A stretch of DNA of 38,840 bases, from positions 1 through 38,840 of the forward strand of contig JAUNVD010000018.1 of NCBI GenBank assembly GCA_030537855.1, read 5' to 3'. Below are positions 24,294 through 32,859 of this stretch, in pieces. Origin of the DNA: Tissierellia bacterium (GTDB taxonomy: Bacteria > Bacillota > Clostridia > Tissierellales > Peptoniphilaceae). The position numbers and the translations under genes were made by a program. Positions within the stretch are counted from its first letter, which is position 1; the number at the start of each line of letters is the position of its first letter. Below the pieces are notes generated by a model, which worked only from the letters and a program-made list of their open reading frames with translations, was not told where the DNA came from and did not search any database.

Positions 24294-24307
24294 AGGAAGG
24301 TCTTTTC

Positions 24308-26479
24308 ATGAAAAAAATTAAACGAAATTTTCGATTTTTTGGGATAGAAATGTCCAATCGTTTTTTCCTTTTGAAAAGAAAAATGATTATGACTTTCGGG
24401 AATACCAGTACCTTCAGTACTCGTTGGTTAAGATTTATTGCATCCCTTCTTTTAAGTGGGGTGTTTTATGGCTATGAATTTCACCATAAGATTCCATGGA
24501 TGTTAACCCTTCTTATTATTACTGGAATTTTTTATATTATATTATCTATTCTTTCTTGGCTTTTTAAGAAAATAAGAAAAAAGATACGCTATTTTCCTAC
24601 AGGACTTCTCTTTGCTCTTTTTACTTTAGGATATGGTTTGTATCGTTGGGTGAATTCTACAGGTTCTAAGGGTTTTTCCGATGATTGGGAATTGCCAATA
24701 TTTGTAATGATTGTCTTATTAATGGAATGGCTTTTTTCCAAAGGTATTTATGCTATTTTTATAAATAAAAAAAGAAATCAATATTCCTACCTTCTTTTTG
24801 GAATAACCTTAATATTTAATGTGATTTTTTGCTACTTTATTTTTTCAGATGGAAATATAAGTGAAGAAAAGAAGGAAATGATGGCATTGGCTCCGGAAAT
24901 TCATCAGGTGCAAAGTATAGAAAAGTCTAAATATTCTGTGAAAATCTTAGACTATAGCCCTTCTTCTTCTTTAAAGTCTCCAGAATATAATCTTTCCCCA
25001 TTTGTAAATTATTCAGGTTGGAAAAAAAAGGTTCGTGATTATATTTGGAAAAAATCATTATCGGAAGTACCGATTTCTGGAAGACTATATTTACCAGAAG
25101 GGAAGAAAAATGCTCCCTTATATATTTTTGTCCATGGAAATCATCGTATGACTGAAGAAAATCATTTAGGATATGATTATTTAGGGAAATTCCTAGCTGG
25201 TAAGGGAATTGCCATGGTTTCTGTTGATGAAAATATGTTAAATGGATTTTTTAAATTTGGTCTTGGTGGAGAAAATGATGCAAGGGCTATTTTACTTTTG
25301 GAAAATGTAAAGTGGCTTCTGTCCCAATCGAAAGATTCTAAGAGTCCATTGTATCAGGCCTTTGATTCTAATTATCTAGCCCTTGGAGGGCATAGTCGTG
25401 GAGGAGAAGCAGCGGCTATTGCTGCTTATTTCCAAGGTTTGAATCGCTATCCTGATATGGGCTCTCGAAAATTAGATTATCCATTAGGAATTAAAACAGT
25501 GATTGCCGTTTCCCCTACAGCCGGTCAATATAAACCTGGTGGTCATTATCCACAGTTAGAGGATATGGATTATATGGTGATTCATGGATCCCATGATGCT
25601 GATGTGAACACTTTCCAAGGAGAGGAACAGTATCATCATGTTAGTTTTTCTGGGGATAGTCCCCATTTTAAAACTGCCTTCTATATTGGCTATGCAAATC
25701 ATGGTCAATTTAATCGAAAATGGGGAAGGAATGATCAAGATTTACCAAAGGGTTTATTATTTCATAAGGGAGACTTACTAAAGAAAGAGGATCAAGAAGA
25801 AATTCTTTCTAGATTAACCTATCATTTTTTAAGAGCTTCTTGGGGAAAGGAAAATAGGGATATTTTTAAAAAATCTCCTGAAGAATTAACTGGTATTTCA
25901 ACAATCTATTTTAAACAGTATCAAGATGAGAAATTTTTAACCATTAATAATTATGAAGAAGATGGAGATATTGAAACAGCAACAATCCCTGGAGGAATAA
26001 ATCAAGGAGACGGTCTTTGGAAATGGGCTGAAGAGGAAATGGAATACTCTATTGGTTCTAGAAGTCGTAATAATCATGGAGTTGTTTTAAAATGGGCTGG
26101 TTCTCGTGGTGAGTATAAAACTGTTTTAAAGGAACCTATTCCATTAGCTCATGGGTTGCAATTCAATATAATGAATTTAGATGAGGTAGATATGGTGGAC
26201 TTTTCCGTTGAACTTGTTGATATTAATGGAAAGATAGGAAAGTTTTATGTAGATGAATCCTATAACCTATATCCTACGATTCCTGTAGGGTTATTGAAAT
26301 TACAACATCTCACCAAGAACTGGGAATATAAAGGTGAGTTTCAAACGATTCGCATACCTGAAAATAATTTGATTAAAGATGCTGGCTTTGATGAAAATTA
26401 TGTGAAAGAGATTAAATTCATGTTTAATCTTTCAAATAATGGGAATATTATAATTGATGAGGTTGGTGTGATTCAATAG
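24308..26479 (+). CDS. Membrane-anchored alpha/beta hydrolase with C-terminal beta-rich domain
   Basis: This 723-residue protein has five hydrophobic segments in residues ~35-195, then an alpha/beta hydrolase domain (~255-520) and a beta-rich C-terminal domain (~525-723). The oxyanion region IFVHGNHR, the nucleophile S363 in GHSRGG, an acid in GSHDAD (D430 or D432) and H465 in NHGQF form a plausible catalytic triad. Such PET-hydrolase/acetylxylan-esterase-like enzymes cleave esters or lipids outside the membrane. The C-terminal domain resembles a carbohydrate-binding-like sandwich but is not clearly assigned. The start at 24308 follows AAGGAAGG; an in-frame ATG at 24272 lies inside a hairpin. 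The substrate is unknown. Confidence 0.75.
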   Translation: MKKIKRNFRFFGIEMSNRFFLLKRKMIMTFGNTSTFSTRWLRFIASLLLSGVFYGYEFHHKIPWMLTLLIITGIFYIILSILSWLFKKIRKKIRYFPTGLLFALFTLGYGLYRWVNSTGSKGFSDDWELPIFVMIVLLMEWLFSKGIYAIFINKKRNQYSYLLFGITLIFNVIFCYFIFSDGNISEEKKEMMALAPEIHQVQSIEKSKYSVKILDYSPSSSLKSPEYNLSPFVNYSGWKKKVRDYIWKKSLSEVPISGRLYLPEGKKNAPLYIFVHGNHRMTEENHLGYDYLGKFLAGKGIAMVSVDENMLNGFFKFGLGGENDARAILLLENVKWLLSQSKDSKSPLYQAFDSNYLALGGHSRGGEAAAIAAYFQGLNRYPDMGSRKLDYPLGIKTVIAVSPTAGQYKPGGHYPQLEDMDYMVIHGSHDADVNTFQGEEQYHHVSFSGDSPHFKTAFYIGYANHGQFNRKWGRNDQDLPKGLLFHKGDLLKKEDQEEILSRLTYHFLRASWGKENRDIFKKSPEELTGISTIYFKQYQDEKFLTINNYEEDGDIETATIPGGINQGDGLWKWAEEEMEYSIGSRSRNNHGVVLKWAGSRGEYKTVLKEPIPLAHGLQFNIMNLDEVDMVDFSVELVDINGKIGKFYVDESYNLYPTIPVGLLKLQHLTKNWEYKGEFQTIRIPENNLIKDAGFDENYVKEIKFMFNLSNNGNIIIDEVGVIQ

Positions 26480-26499
26480 AAAATTTTCGGGGTGTTCTT

Positions 26500-26775
26500 A
26501 TGAAAAAGACATTATTAATAAATCAATTTAATACTGATGAGGATTTGCTCCGAAAAGGGGATATTTTCTTTCTAATCGGTAATATGGCTCTTAATCGAGA
26601 GCATTTACTAAATGTGTTTAACAGTACAGATAGTCCCTATTATAAAAAATGTACTTTTAAACCAGATGGAATACTGTTATCGATACAAATAAAGGACATA
26701 CCAAGTGTAATTGCTCTTCTTATCGAAGAGGGTTTTTCGGTTTATAATGTTTATGAACTTTATAGTCCGATGTAG
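26500..26775 (+). CDS. Small conserved-looking protein of unknown function
   Basis: I do not recognise this 91-residue protein. It has a regular alternating pattern (MKKTLLIN, GILLSIQIKDIPSVIALLIEEGFSVYNVYEL) that suggests a small alpha/beta fold, possibly ACT- or PII-like, with no signal or membrane segment. It lies 20 bases after the hydrolase and 17 bases before ferritin, with GGGGTG before the ATG, so it is probably expressed with one of them. Confidence 0.65.
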   Translation: MKKTLLINQFNTDEDLLRKGDIFFLIGNMALNREHLLNVFNSTDSPYYKKCTFKPDGILLSIQIKDIPSVIALLIEEGFSVYNVYELYSPM

Positions 26776-26792
26776 AAAGGGAGGAAAAGCAA

Positions 26793-27272
26793 ATGGGAAA
26801 TTTAATGGAAAAAGTAAATGAACAATTTAACTTTGAATTAGAGTCTGGTTACATTTATTTAGCGATGGCTGCATATTGTGATGATAAAGGTATGGAAGGT
26901 TTTGCCCATTTCTTAACAGAACAAGCAAAAGAAGAATACGAACATGCTGAAAAATTCTATGATTTTATCACTGAAAAAGGTGAAAGACCTGAGTATGCTG
27001 CTATTCCAAAGCCTGAAGCAGACTATGGTACTTTTACAGAATTATTTAAAACTGCATTAGAGCATGAAAAAGAAGTTACCAGAAGAATCAAAGGTATTTA
27101 TAAAGATGCGATTGAAGAAGGCTGCCTAGATACTCAACAATTCTTAAATTGGTTTATTGCTGAACAACGTGAAGAAGAAGATAATTTTGAAACCATTGTA
27201 GAACGTTTAGAGAGAATTAATGAGTCTTGGAATGGTCTTTATATCTTTGATCGTGAATTAGGTAGAAGATAA
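26793..27272 (+). CDS. ftnA: Ferritin (bacterial non-haem iron store)
   Basis: Ferritin oxidises Fe(II) and stores it as mineral in a 24-subunit shell. The 159-residue protein carries ferroxidase ligands: E17 in FELESGYIYL, E50 and H53 in KEEYEHAEKF, a Glu in the EHEKEV helix and one in AEQREEED. Length and motifs fit the FtnA type. A strong AAAGGGAGGA site precedes the ATG. It belongs to the oxidative/iron stress part of the region, close to the desulforedoxin-like gene but not in one operon. Confidence 0.94.
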   Translation: MGNLMEKVNEQFNFELESGYIYLAMAAYCDDKGMEGFAHFLTEQAKEEYEHAEKFYDFITEKGERPEYAAIPKPEADYGTFTELFKTALEHEKEVTRRIKGIYKDAIEEGCLDTQQFLNWFIAEQREEEDNFETIVERLERINESWNGLYIFDRELGRR

Positions 27273-27314
27273 AGTTTATCCGTCCTTTAAATGGGAGGGA
27301 CTTTACATTTGAAA

Positions 27315-27349
27315 AAGATCCGGTAGGGGTAACCCAATCCGGATTTTTC
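27315..27349 (+). terminator. Intrinsic terminator after ferritin
   Basis: AAGATCCGG pairs with CCGGATTTT, with an inner GGGT/ACCC stem, followed by T residues. Confidence 0.85.
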
Positions 27350-27374
27350 TTATGTTTTTTGGAGAGGCTGATAT

Positions 27375-29111
27375 ATGAGAAAAATTTTATTAAAATCTTT
27401 AAGAGAATATAAAAGGGAAGCCATATTGGCTCCTTTTTTCGTTATTTTAGAAGTGTTTTTAGAAGTTTTAATTCCTTTTATGATGACGAAAATCATTGAT
27501 GTTGGGATTATGGAAAAAAATCTTCCCTATGTCCTTCGACTAGGACTTATCTTAGTACTAATGGCAATCGCATCTTTAATCTTTGGTGTGGCAGCTGGCA
27601 GAACTGCAGCTATAGCTGGCGCTGGTTATGGAAAAAACTTACGACATGATATTTTTTATAAAGTTCAAGATTTTTCCTTTCAAAATATAGATCATTATTC
27701 ATCTTCTGGATTAGTTACTCGAATGACAACAGATACAACCAATATTCAAATGGCCTTTATGATGACGATACGTATTTTAACGAGAACTCCTATTATGATG
27801 ATTTTGTCTTTATTTATGGCGATTAATATTAACAAAAACATAGCATCTTTATTCCTCGTTGGTGTCATTTTATTAGCTGGAGGATTGGGGATTATTGTAA
27901 AAGTGGTCCATCCTTATTTTCGAAAAGTATTTCAATCTTACGATACTCTTAATCAAGTTGTACAAGAAAATGTAAGAGGGGCTAGAGTGGTAAAGGCTTA
28001 TGTTCGAGAAGATTATGAAATAGATAAGTTTAAAGATGTTTCTTCTCTTGTCTATCGTCTTTACACGACAGCACAAAAAATTGTTGCTTGGAATGGACCT
28101 TTAATGCAATTTACCATGTATCTTGTTATTTTAGCTATCTTCCTGATAGGAGGAAAAGCGATCGCCTATGGAAATATGAAAATAGGCGAACTCACAGCTA
28201 TTATGGTATATGCAATGCAAATACTAATCTCTTTAATGATGGTTACCTTCGTTTTTGTTTTAAATATTATATCTTCAGCTTCTGCTGATCGTATCGAAGA
28301 AATATTAAGAGAAGAACCATCTTTAGCAAATCCTAAACATCCAAAGGGAGATGTGAAACAAGGAGATATCCAATTTGACCATGTAAATTTCCGTTATAAA
28401 AATGAAGGGAAAAAGTATATTTTAAATGATATTAATTTTTCTATCCATGAAGGGGAAACCATTGGTATTATTGGAGGAACTGGTTCAGGGAAATCCACAT
28501 TAGTCCAACTTATACCTCGCTTATACGATGTAACGGAAGGTAGAATATTAGTTGGTGGGATAGATGTTAGAGACTATGACCTAACCACATTAAGGGATAA
28601 GGTGGCAATGGTCTTACAAAAAAACACTTTGTTTACTGGAACGATTAAGGATAATATTCGTTGGGGAAATCAAGAAGCAACAGATGAGGAAGTTCAGGAA
28701 GTTTGTAAACTAGCAAAAGCCCATGACTTTATTAAAGAATTTCCGAAAGGCTATGATACTACGATTACTCAAGGTGGAACAAATGTAAGTGGAGGTCAAA
28801 AACAAAGACTTTGTATTGCTAGAGCTTTGTTAAAGAAGCCTAAGATATTAATCTTAGATGATTCTATGTCTGCTGTAGATACGAAAACAGAGTCTGAGAT
28901 TCGTCACGGACTTATGAATCATTTACCAAATACTACAAAGATTATTATTTCTCAAAGAATATCTTCTATAGAAGATGCAGATAGGATTATTGTTATTCAT
29001 GAAGGAAGAATTCACGGATTTGGAACTTCTCAAGAACTATTAAAGACCAATCATATTTATCGTGAGATTTATGAAACTCAATTAGAGGGAGGTGATCGTC
29101 TTGAAGGATAA
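27375..29111 (+). CDS. ABC exporter half-transporter with degenerate ATP site
   Basis: This 578-residue protein has an N-terminal six-helix exporter domain (~15-310) and a C-terminal ATPase. The Walker A is GGTGSGKST (367-375), the signature VSGGQKQR is present, but the catalytic Glu after Walker B is Asp (ILILDDSM, D496) and the switch His is Gln (ISQRISSI, Q527). It resembles the non-canonical half of heterodimeric exporters (LmrCD, BmrCD, TM287/288-like). Its partner follows and keeps a canonical site. The exported compound (drug, lipid or peptide) is not known. GGAGAGG precedes the ATG. Confidence 0.9.
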   Translation: MRKILLKSLREYKREAILAPFFVILEVFLEVLIPFMMTKIIDVGIMEKNLPYVLRLGLILVLMAIASLIFGVAAGRTAAIAGAGYGKNLRHDIFYKVQDFSFQNIDHYSSSGLVTRMTTDTTNIQMAFMMTIRILTRTPIMMILSLFMAININKNIASLFLVGVILLAGGLGIIVKVVHPYFRKVFQSYDTLNQVVQENVRGARVVKAYVREDYEIDKFKDVSSLVYRLYTTAQKIVAWNGPLMQFTMYLVILAIFLIGGKAIAYGNMKIGELTAIMVYAMQILISLMMVTFVFVLNIISSASADRIEEILREEPSLANPKHPKGDVKQGDIQFDHVNFRYKNEGKKYILNDINFSIHEGETIGIIGGTGSGKSTLVQLIPRLYDVTEGRILVGGIDVRDYDLTTLRDKVAMVLQKNTLFTGTIKDNIRWGNQEATDEEVQEVCKLAKAHDFIKEFPKGYDTTITQGGTNVSGGQKQRLCIARALLKKPKILILDDSMSAVDTKTESEIRHGLMNHLPNTTKIIISQRISSIEDADRIIVIHEGRIHGFGTSQELLKTNHIYREIYETQLEGGDRLEG

Positions 29112-30966
29112 AAAAGGTAAACCAAAGAATCCTTGGCAAACAGGAAAAAGGTTGTTTTCTTATATTTCTAAGGACTACTTAGGACGGTTCCTAATTGTTA
29201 TTGGGTCCATTATTTTTAGTACTTTAGCTTCTGTTTCCATTTCTTTGTCTTTAAAATACTTGATTGATGATTACATCATTCCTTTAATGAAAGAAGGAAA
29301 TCCAGATTTTACAAATTTCTACCAAGCGTTATCTATTCTAGCGGCTATATTTTTTGTTGGGATTGTAGCGACTTTTATTAAGGCGAGAATTATGGTTATT
29401 ATTGGACAAGGGGTAATTAAAAATATTCGAGATGAAATGTTTACACATTTACAACGACTTCCTATTGCTTATTTTGATGAAAATAGCCATGGGAATATTA
29501 TGTCTCGCTTCACCAATGATACAGATACTTTACGACAAATGTTAAATCAATCCCTACCTCAAATATTACAATCTTTTATTATGATTACAGCTACTTTTAT
29601 AGCTATGGTATCCTTGTCTCCAAGACTGACCTTAGTGGCTATTCTTATGCTTATCTTAATGTATATAGCAGGGAAATATATCCTTAAAAATAGTGGTAAG
29701 TATTTTGTTCTTCAACAAAGCTCCCTAGGTCATGTATCTGGATTTATAGAAGAAAGAGTTGTAGGACAAAAGGTTGTAAAAATCTTTAATTATGAAGAAA
29801 AAACGAAAGAAGAATTTGATAAAGTCAATGAAGAATTATTCCGAGCCACATCAAAGGCAAATGGATTTGCAAATATAACAGCGCCAGTAATTGCAAATAT
29901 TGGGAATCTTCAGTTTGTTGTTACAGCTGTTCTTGGTGGTGTGTTAGCGATTAAAGGATACGGTATTACCTTTGGTGTTTTAGCCGCTTTCCTTCAATTT
30001 ACAAAATCATTTACACAACCGATTATGCAAATGGGACAACAATTTAATACTATTGTTATGGCTCTAGCTGGAGCAGAACGGATTTTTACTATGCTTGACG
30101 AAACTCCAGAAATAGATGAAGGTTCGGTAGAATTAGTTCGTATTCAAAAGGAAAATGGAAAGATAGTAGAATCTGATGAAGGTGAATACCATTGGAAAAA
30201 AATGGAAAATGGAGAACCTGTATACATTCCAGTAAAAGGAGATGTTCGGTTTGAAAACATGTCCTTTGGATATGAGGAAGGTCAACTTGTTTTAAAGGAT
30301 TTAAATTTATATGCTAAGCCTGGACAAAAATTAGCTTTTGTTGGATCTACAGGAGCAGGGAAAACCACAATTATGAATTTGGTGAATCGATTTTATGATG
30401 TAAAAGAAGGTAGAATCCTATACGATGGTATTGATGTAAAAGATATTAAAAAAGCAGATTTACGAAGGTCTTTAGGTATTGTTTTACAAGACACACACCT
30501 ATTTACTGGTACAATTCGTGAAAATATTCGTTATGGGAATATTCATGCTAGTGATGAAGAAGTAAAAGAAGCAGCTAAGTTAGCTTATGCAGATACTTTT
30601 ATTGAACGGATGCCAAAAGGTTATGATACTGTACTAAGTGGGGACGGAGAAGATTTGTCCCAAGGTCAAAGACAGTTAATATCCATTGCTCGAGCAGCTA
30701 TAACCCATTCTCCTGTTCTAATCCTTGATGAGGCAACTTCAAATATTGATACAAGAACGGAAGCCATCGTTCAAAGAGGTATGGACAATCTTATGAAGGG
30801 AAAGACTGTATTTGTTATTGCCCATCGATTATCGACGATAAAGAATTCCAATGCGATCATTGTTTTAGACCATGGTAAGATTATGGAACGAGGAGATCAT
30901 CAAGATCTTATGGAACAAAAAGGAATCTACTATGAATTGTATACTGGAAAAAGAGAAATGGATTAG
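29101..30966 (+). CDS. ABC exporter half-transporter, canonical ATPase partner
   Basis: This 621-residue partner has the exporter fold, then a canonical ATPase: GSTGAGKTT, signature LSQGQRQ, Walker B with the Glu (ILDEATSNID) and the switch His (IAHRLSTI). It carries an insertion just before the ATPase domain (~residues 340-385), as in many such partners. The start is a TTG at 29101, 7-8 bases after GGGAGGT, overlapping the upstream gene by 11 bases; a GTG at 29092 lies within the ribosome site. Together the pair forms one asymmetric exporter, where this subunit supplies the catalytic Glu of the functional site. Confidence 0.93.
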   Translation: MKDKKGKPKNPWQTGKRLFSYISKDYLGRFLIVIGSIIFSTLASVSISLSLKYLIDDYIIPLMKEGNPDFTNFYQALSILAAIFFVGIVATFIKARIMVIIGQGVIKNIRDEMFTHLQRLPIAYFDENSHGNIMSRFTNDTDTLRQMLNQSLPQILQSFIMITATFIAMVSLSPRLTLVAILMLILMYIAGKYILKNSGKYFVLQQSSLGHVSGFIEERVVGQKVVKIFNYEEKTKEEFDKVNEELFRATSKANGFANITAPVIANIGNLQFVVTAVLGGVLAIKGYGITFGVLAAFLQFTKSFTQPIMQMGQQFNTIVMALAGAERIFTMLDETPEIDEGSVELVRIQKENGKIVESDEGEYHWKKMENGEPVYIPVKGDVRFENMSFGYEEGQLVLKDLNLYAKPGQKLAFVGSTGAGKTTIMNLVNRFYDVKEGRILYDGIDVKDIKKADLRRSLGIVLQDTHLFTGTIRENIRYGNIHASDEEVKEAAKLAYADTFIERMPKGYDTVLSGDGEDLSQGQRQLISIARAAITHSPVLILDEATSNIDTRTEAIVQRGMDNLMKGKTVFVIAHRLSTIKNSNAIIVLDHGKIMERGDHQDLMEQKGIYYELYTGKREMD

Positions 30967-31024
30967 AAAAATGGAAAGACAGGACTTATTATAATTTTCT
31001 AAAAATATATATTTTTGGAAAAAA

Positions 31025-31087
31025 AGTCTTTACATATGAGTAAAGACTGATATAATAAGAATGAGCATGTATTCATATGAATATATG
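31025..31087 (+). promoter_or_regulatory. Promoter and palindromes before the desulforedoxin-like gene
   Basis: TTTACA (31029-31034), a 16-base spacer and TATAAT (31051-31056) form a good promoter. A perfect inverted repeat AGTCTTTA/TAAAGACT (31025-31048) covers the -35 and spacer. A second near-perfect palindrome centred on ATTCATATGAAT (31066-31087) lies just past the start point. One or both may be operators; the first could also be the terminator of the ABC genes. Confidence 0.65.
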
Positions 31088-31115
31088 TCGATAAAAATAT
31101 TTAGGAGGTTATACT

Positions 31116-31289
31116 ATGTCAGCAAGTTGTGGAAGTATGAAAAAAGGGGAAGTTTATACCTGTAAAGATTGTGGATTTGAAATCGAAGTTCTTAAAGAAT
31201 GTAATTGTGATGTAGATGAAGCTTGTCAACCAGATCAAGATCATTGCTGTGATTTTGAATGTTGTGGACAACCAATGGTAAGAAAATAA
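31116..31289 (+). CDS. Desulforedoxin-like small Cys-rich iron protein
   Basis: This 57-residue protein contains ten Cys. The N-terminal part (KGEVYTCKDCGFEIEVL) and the end (CCGQPMV) match the iron-binding desulforedoxin domain of superoxide reductases, with ligands in CxxC and CC. Between them lies an inserted acidic, Cys-rich stretch (KECNCDVDEACQPDQDHCC) that is not in standard desulforedoxins, which may hold a second metal or a structural disulphide. The domain is stand-alone, without the reductase part. TTAGGAGGT precedes the ATG, and a strong terminator follows, so it is a monocistronic gene. A role in redox or metal handling in an anaerobe is likely; the exact function is not known. 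Confidence 0.78.
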   Translation: MSASCGSMKKGEVYTCKDCGFEIEVLKECNCDVDEACQPDQDHCCDFECCGQPMVRK

Positions 31290-31293
31290 AGAT

Positions 31294-31318
31294 TTGACAC
31301 GGGAAACCGTGTCAATTT
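31294..31318 (+). terminator. Intrinsic terminator after the desulforedoxin-like gene
   Basis: TTGACACGG pairs with CCGTGTCAA across GAAA, followed by TTTTA. Confidence 0.9.
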
Positions 31319-31365
31319 TATTTTATAAAGGTATGTTTCTTTTCTTTTAAGTTGGTGTATTGAGA

Positions 31366-31437
31366 ATTCTTAAGATTATGAAGATATTCCTAAGATTTTA
31401 TTAAGTTAATAAATAAGCCCTTCTTTTTTGCTACAAT
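31366..31437 (+). promoter_or_regulatory. Direct repeats and -10 before the carboxypeptidase gene
   Basis: ATTCTTAAGATT (31366-31377) and ATTCCTAAGATT (31386-31397) are direct repeats with a 20-base period, two helical turns, upstream of a TACAAT (31432-31437). This layout is typical for sites of OmpR/PhoB-type response regulators; the regulator is not identified. Confidence 0.45.
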
Positions 31438-31467
31438 AATGATAAAGATTGGGAAAAGGAGGAAATT

Positions 31468-32337
31468 ATGGATACTAGAACAAAAGGTAAAATTACCTTT
31501 GTCATTATTCTTCTTATTATCTTTGGAATATTCTTTCACATTCGCGGTTCGTCGTTATTTTTTTTCAAAAAATATCATAGTAAGAGTGTTTATGTTATGG
31601 ATAACTTTGGGAAGAAAGTTAAGGGAAAAAATGAAAGTGAAAAGCTTCCACCAGCTTCCCTTACAAAACTTCTAACTGCTCTAACTGCAAAGGAAAAAAT
31701 AGAAAATCTTCAAGAACTAGTTCCCATAGATGTAGAATCTTATAAAAAAATGGTGGCAAAAAATTCATCTATGGCAGGATTTTATGGTAAGGAATATGTA
31801 ACCTATGAAGATTTATTGGCAGGTCTATTATTAGCTTCTGGTGGTGAATGTGCAGGAACCTTGGCCATATCAACCTATGGTTCAAGGGACGCTTTTGTCC
31901 AAAGAATGAATGAAAAAGCAAAGGAATTAGGGTGTGAAAATAGCTATTTCACAAATCCAGAAGGGATGGACGATGAAGAAATGGTTACCACAGCAAAGGA
32001 TATGGCCATCCTTTTAAAAGCGGTTTTTGATGATCCTGAACTTGGTCATATTATTACTCAAAAGACTTATCAAAGTGTATCTTCCTTAGATCATCCTCAA
32101 GGACTTACTATTGTTAGTACTGTTTTAGGTACTATTCAAGAAGGAGAAATCAAAGAAGGTAGTATTGTTGGTGGGAAAAGTGGGACGACAGATCTTGCTG
32201 GTCTTTGCTGGGCAACTATTTTAAAGAAAGATGATAAGATTTATTTTGCTGTTACTATGGGAGCGCCATATCAGAATATTAAAAATCATGAATTATACCA
32301 AAAAGAAGATACAATTAAATTATTAGATTCTCTATAA
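31468..32337 (+). CDS. D-alanyl-D-alanine carboxypeptidase (PBP5/peptidase S11-like)
   Basis: This 289-residue serine peptidase has an N-terminal membrane anchor (residues ~9-25) and the peptidase S11 fold, which trims the terminal D-Ala of peptidoglycan stems. The motifs are S64-x-x-K67 (ASLTK), K237-SG-T240 and the PEGMDD stretch. The second motif, usually SGN, reads SGGEC (124-128), so the usual Asn is a Gly. It lacks the C-terminal amphipathic domain of longer PBP5 proteins. AAAGGAGGA precedes the ATG. The altered motif could reduce or redirect activity, perhaps towards a non-standard stem; this is uncertain. Confidence 0.85.
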   Translation: MDTRTKGKITFVIILLIIFGIFFHIRGSSLFFFKKYHSKSVYVMDNFGKKVKGKNESEKLPPASLTKLLTALTAKEKIENLQELVPIDVESYKKMVAKNSSMAGFYGKEYVTYEDLLAGLLLASGGECAGTLAISTYGSRDAFVQRMNEKAKELGCENSYFTNPEGMDDEEMVTTAKDMAILLKAVFDDPELGHIITQKTYQSVSSLDHPQGLTIVSTVLGTIQEGEIKEGSIVGGKSGTTDLAGLCWATILKKDDKIYFAVTMGAPYQNIKNHELYQKEDTIKLLDSL

Positions 32338-32339
32338 TA

Positions 32340-32362
32340 AAAAAACGGCATATGCCGTTTTT
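32340..32362. terminator. Bidirectional terminator between the carboxypeptidase gene and nrdG
   Basis: AAAACGGCAT pairs with ATGCCGTTTT, flanked by an A-run and a T-run, so it serves both converging genes. Confidence 0.88.
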
Positions 32363-32859
32363 TAGTCTAAATCATAAAGTTCTATCTTCCCTTGCTCTAA
32401 AGATTTTGGAACATGAATAATTCTTTGGTTAGAAGAACCTCGAAATCGTAATGTAAGGTCTTTTAAAGTGTGGACAAAAGGACCATCTACTAATACATCT
32501 GTATATTTTAGTAGGGAACTCATATCTTTATCTTTTATAATCTCTTCCCATGTATATCCAGAATAAATCCAAAGGGATTTTTGTATTTCTTTCTTAAATC
32601 GTTTCACAATAGGGAGTAAATCCCTTGCATTATCCATAGGCTCTCCACCTAGTACTGTTAATCCAACAGAATTTGGATTTTTTAAATATGAAAAGAGTTC
32701 CTCTTCCGTTTCTTTTGTCCATAGATTCCCACTTGTAAAGTCTTGATATTCCACATTAAAACAATGGGGACAATGATGGGTACATCCTGTGACAAATAAG
32801 GAGGTACGAATTCCCTCCCCATTGGCGATATCAAATTTTCTAATTTGTCCGTAACGCAT
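32362..32859 (-). CDS. nrdG: Anaerobic ribonucleotide reductase activating protein
   Basis: NrdG is the radical SAM activase that forms the glycyl radical on NrdD. The 165 residues carry the CX3CX2C cluster motif CTHHCPHC, the N-terminal YGQIRKFDIANGEGIRTSLF and the SAM-binding GGEPM. Its ATG overlaps the NrdD stop (TAATG), so the two are translated together. The C-terminal part is typical in length. Confidence 0.95.
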   Translation of the reverse strand: MRYGQIRKFDIANGEGIRTSLFVTGCTHHCPHCFNVEYQDFTSGNLWTKETEEELFSYLKNPNSVGLTVLGGEPMDNARDLLPIVKRFKKEIQKSLWIYSGYTWEEIIKDKDMSSLLKYTDVLVDGPFVHTLKDLTLRFRGSSNQRIIHVPKSLEQGKIELYDLD

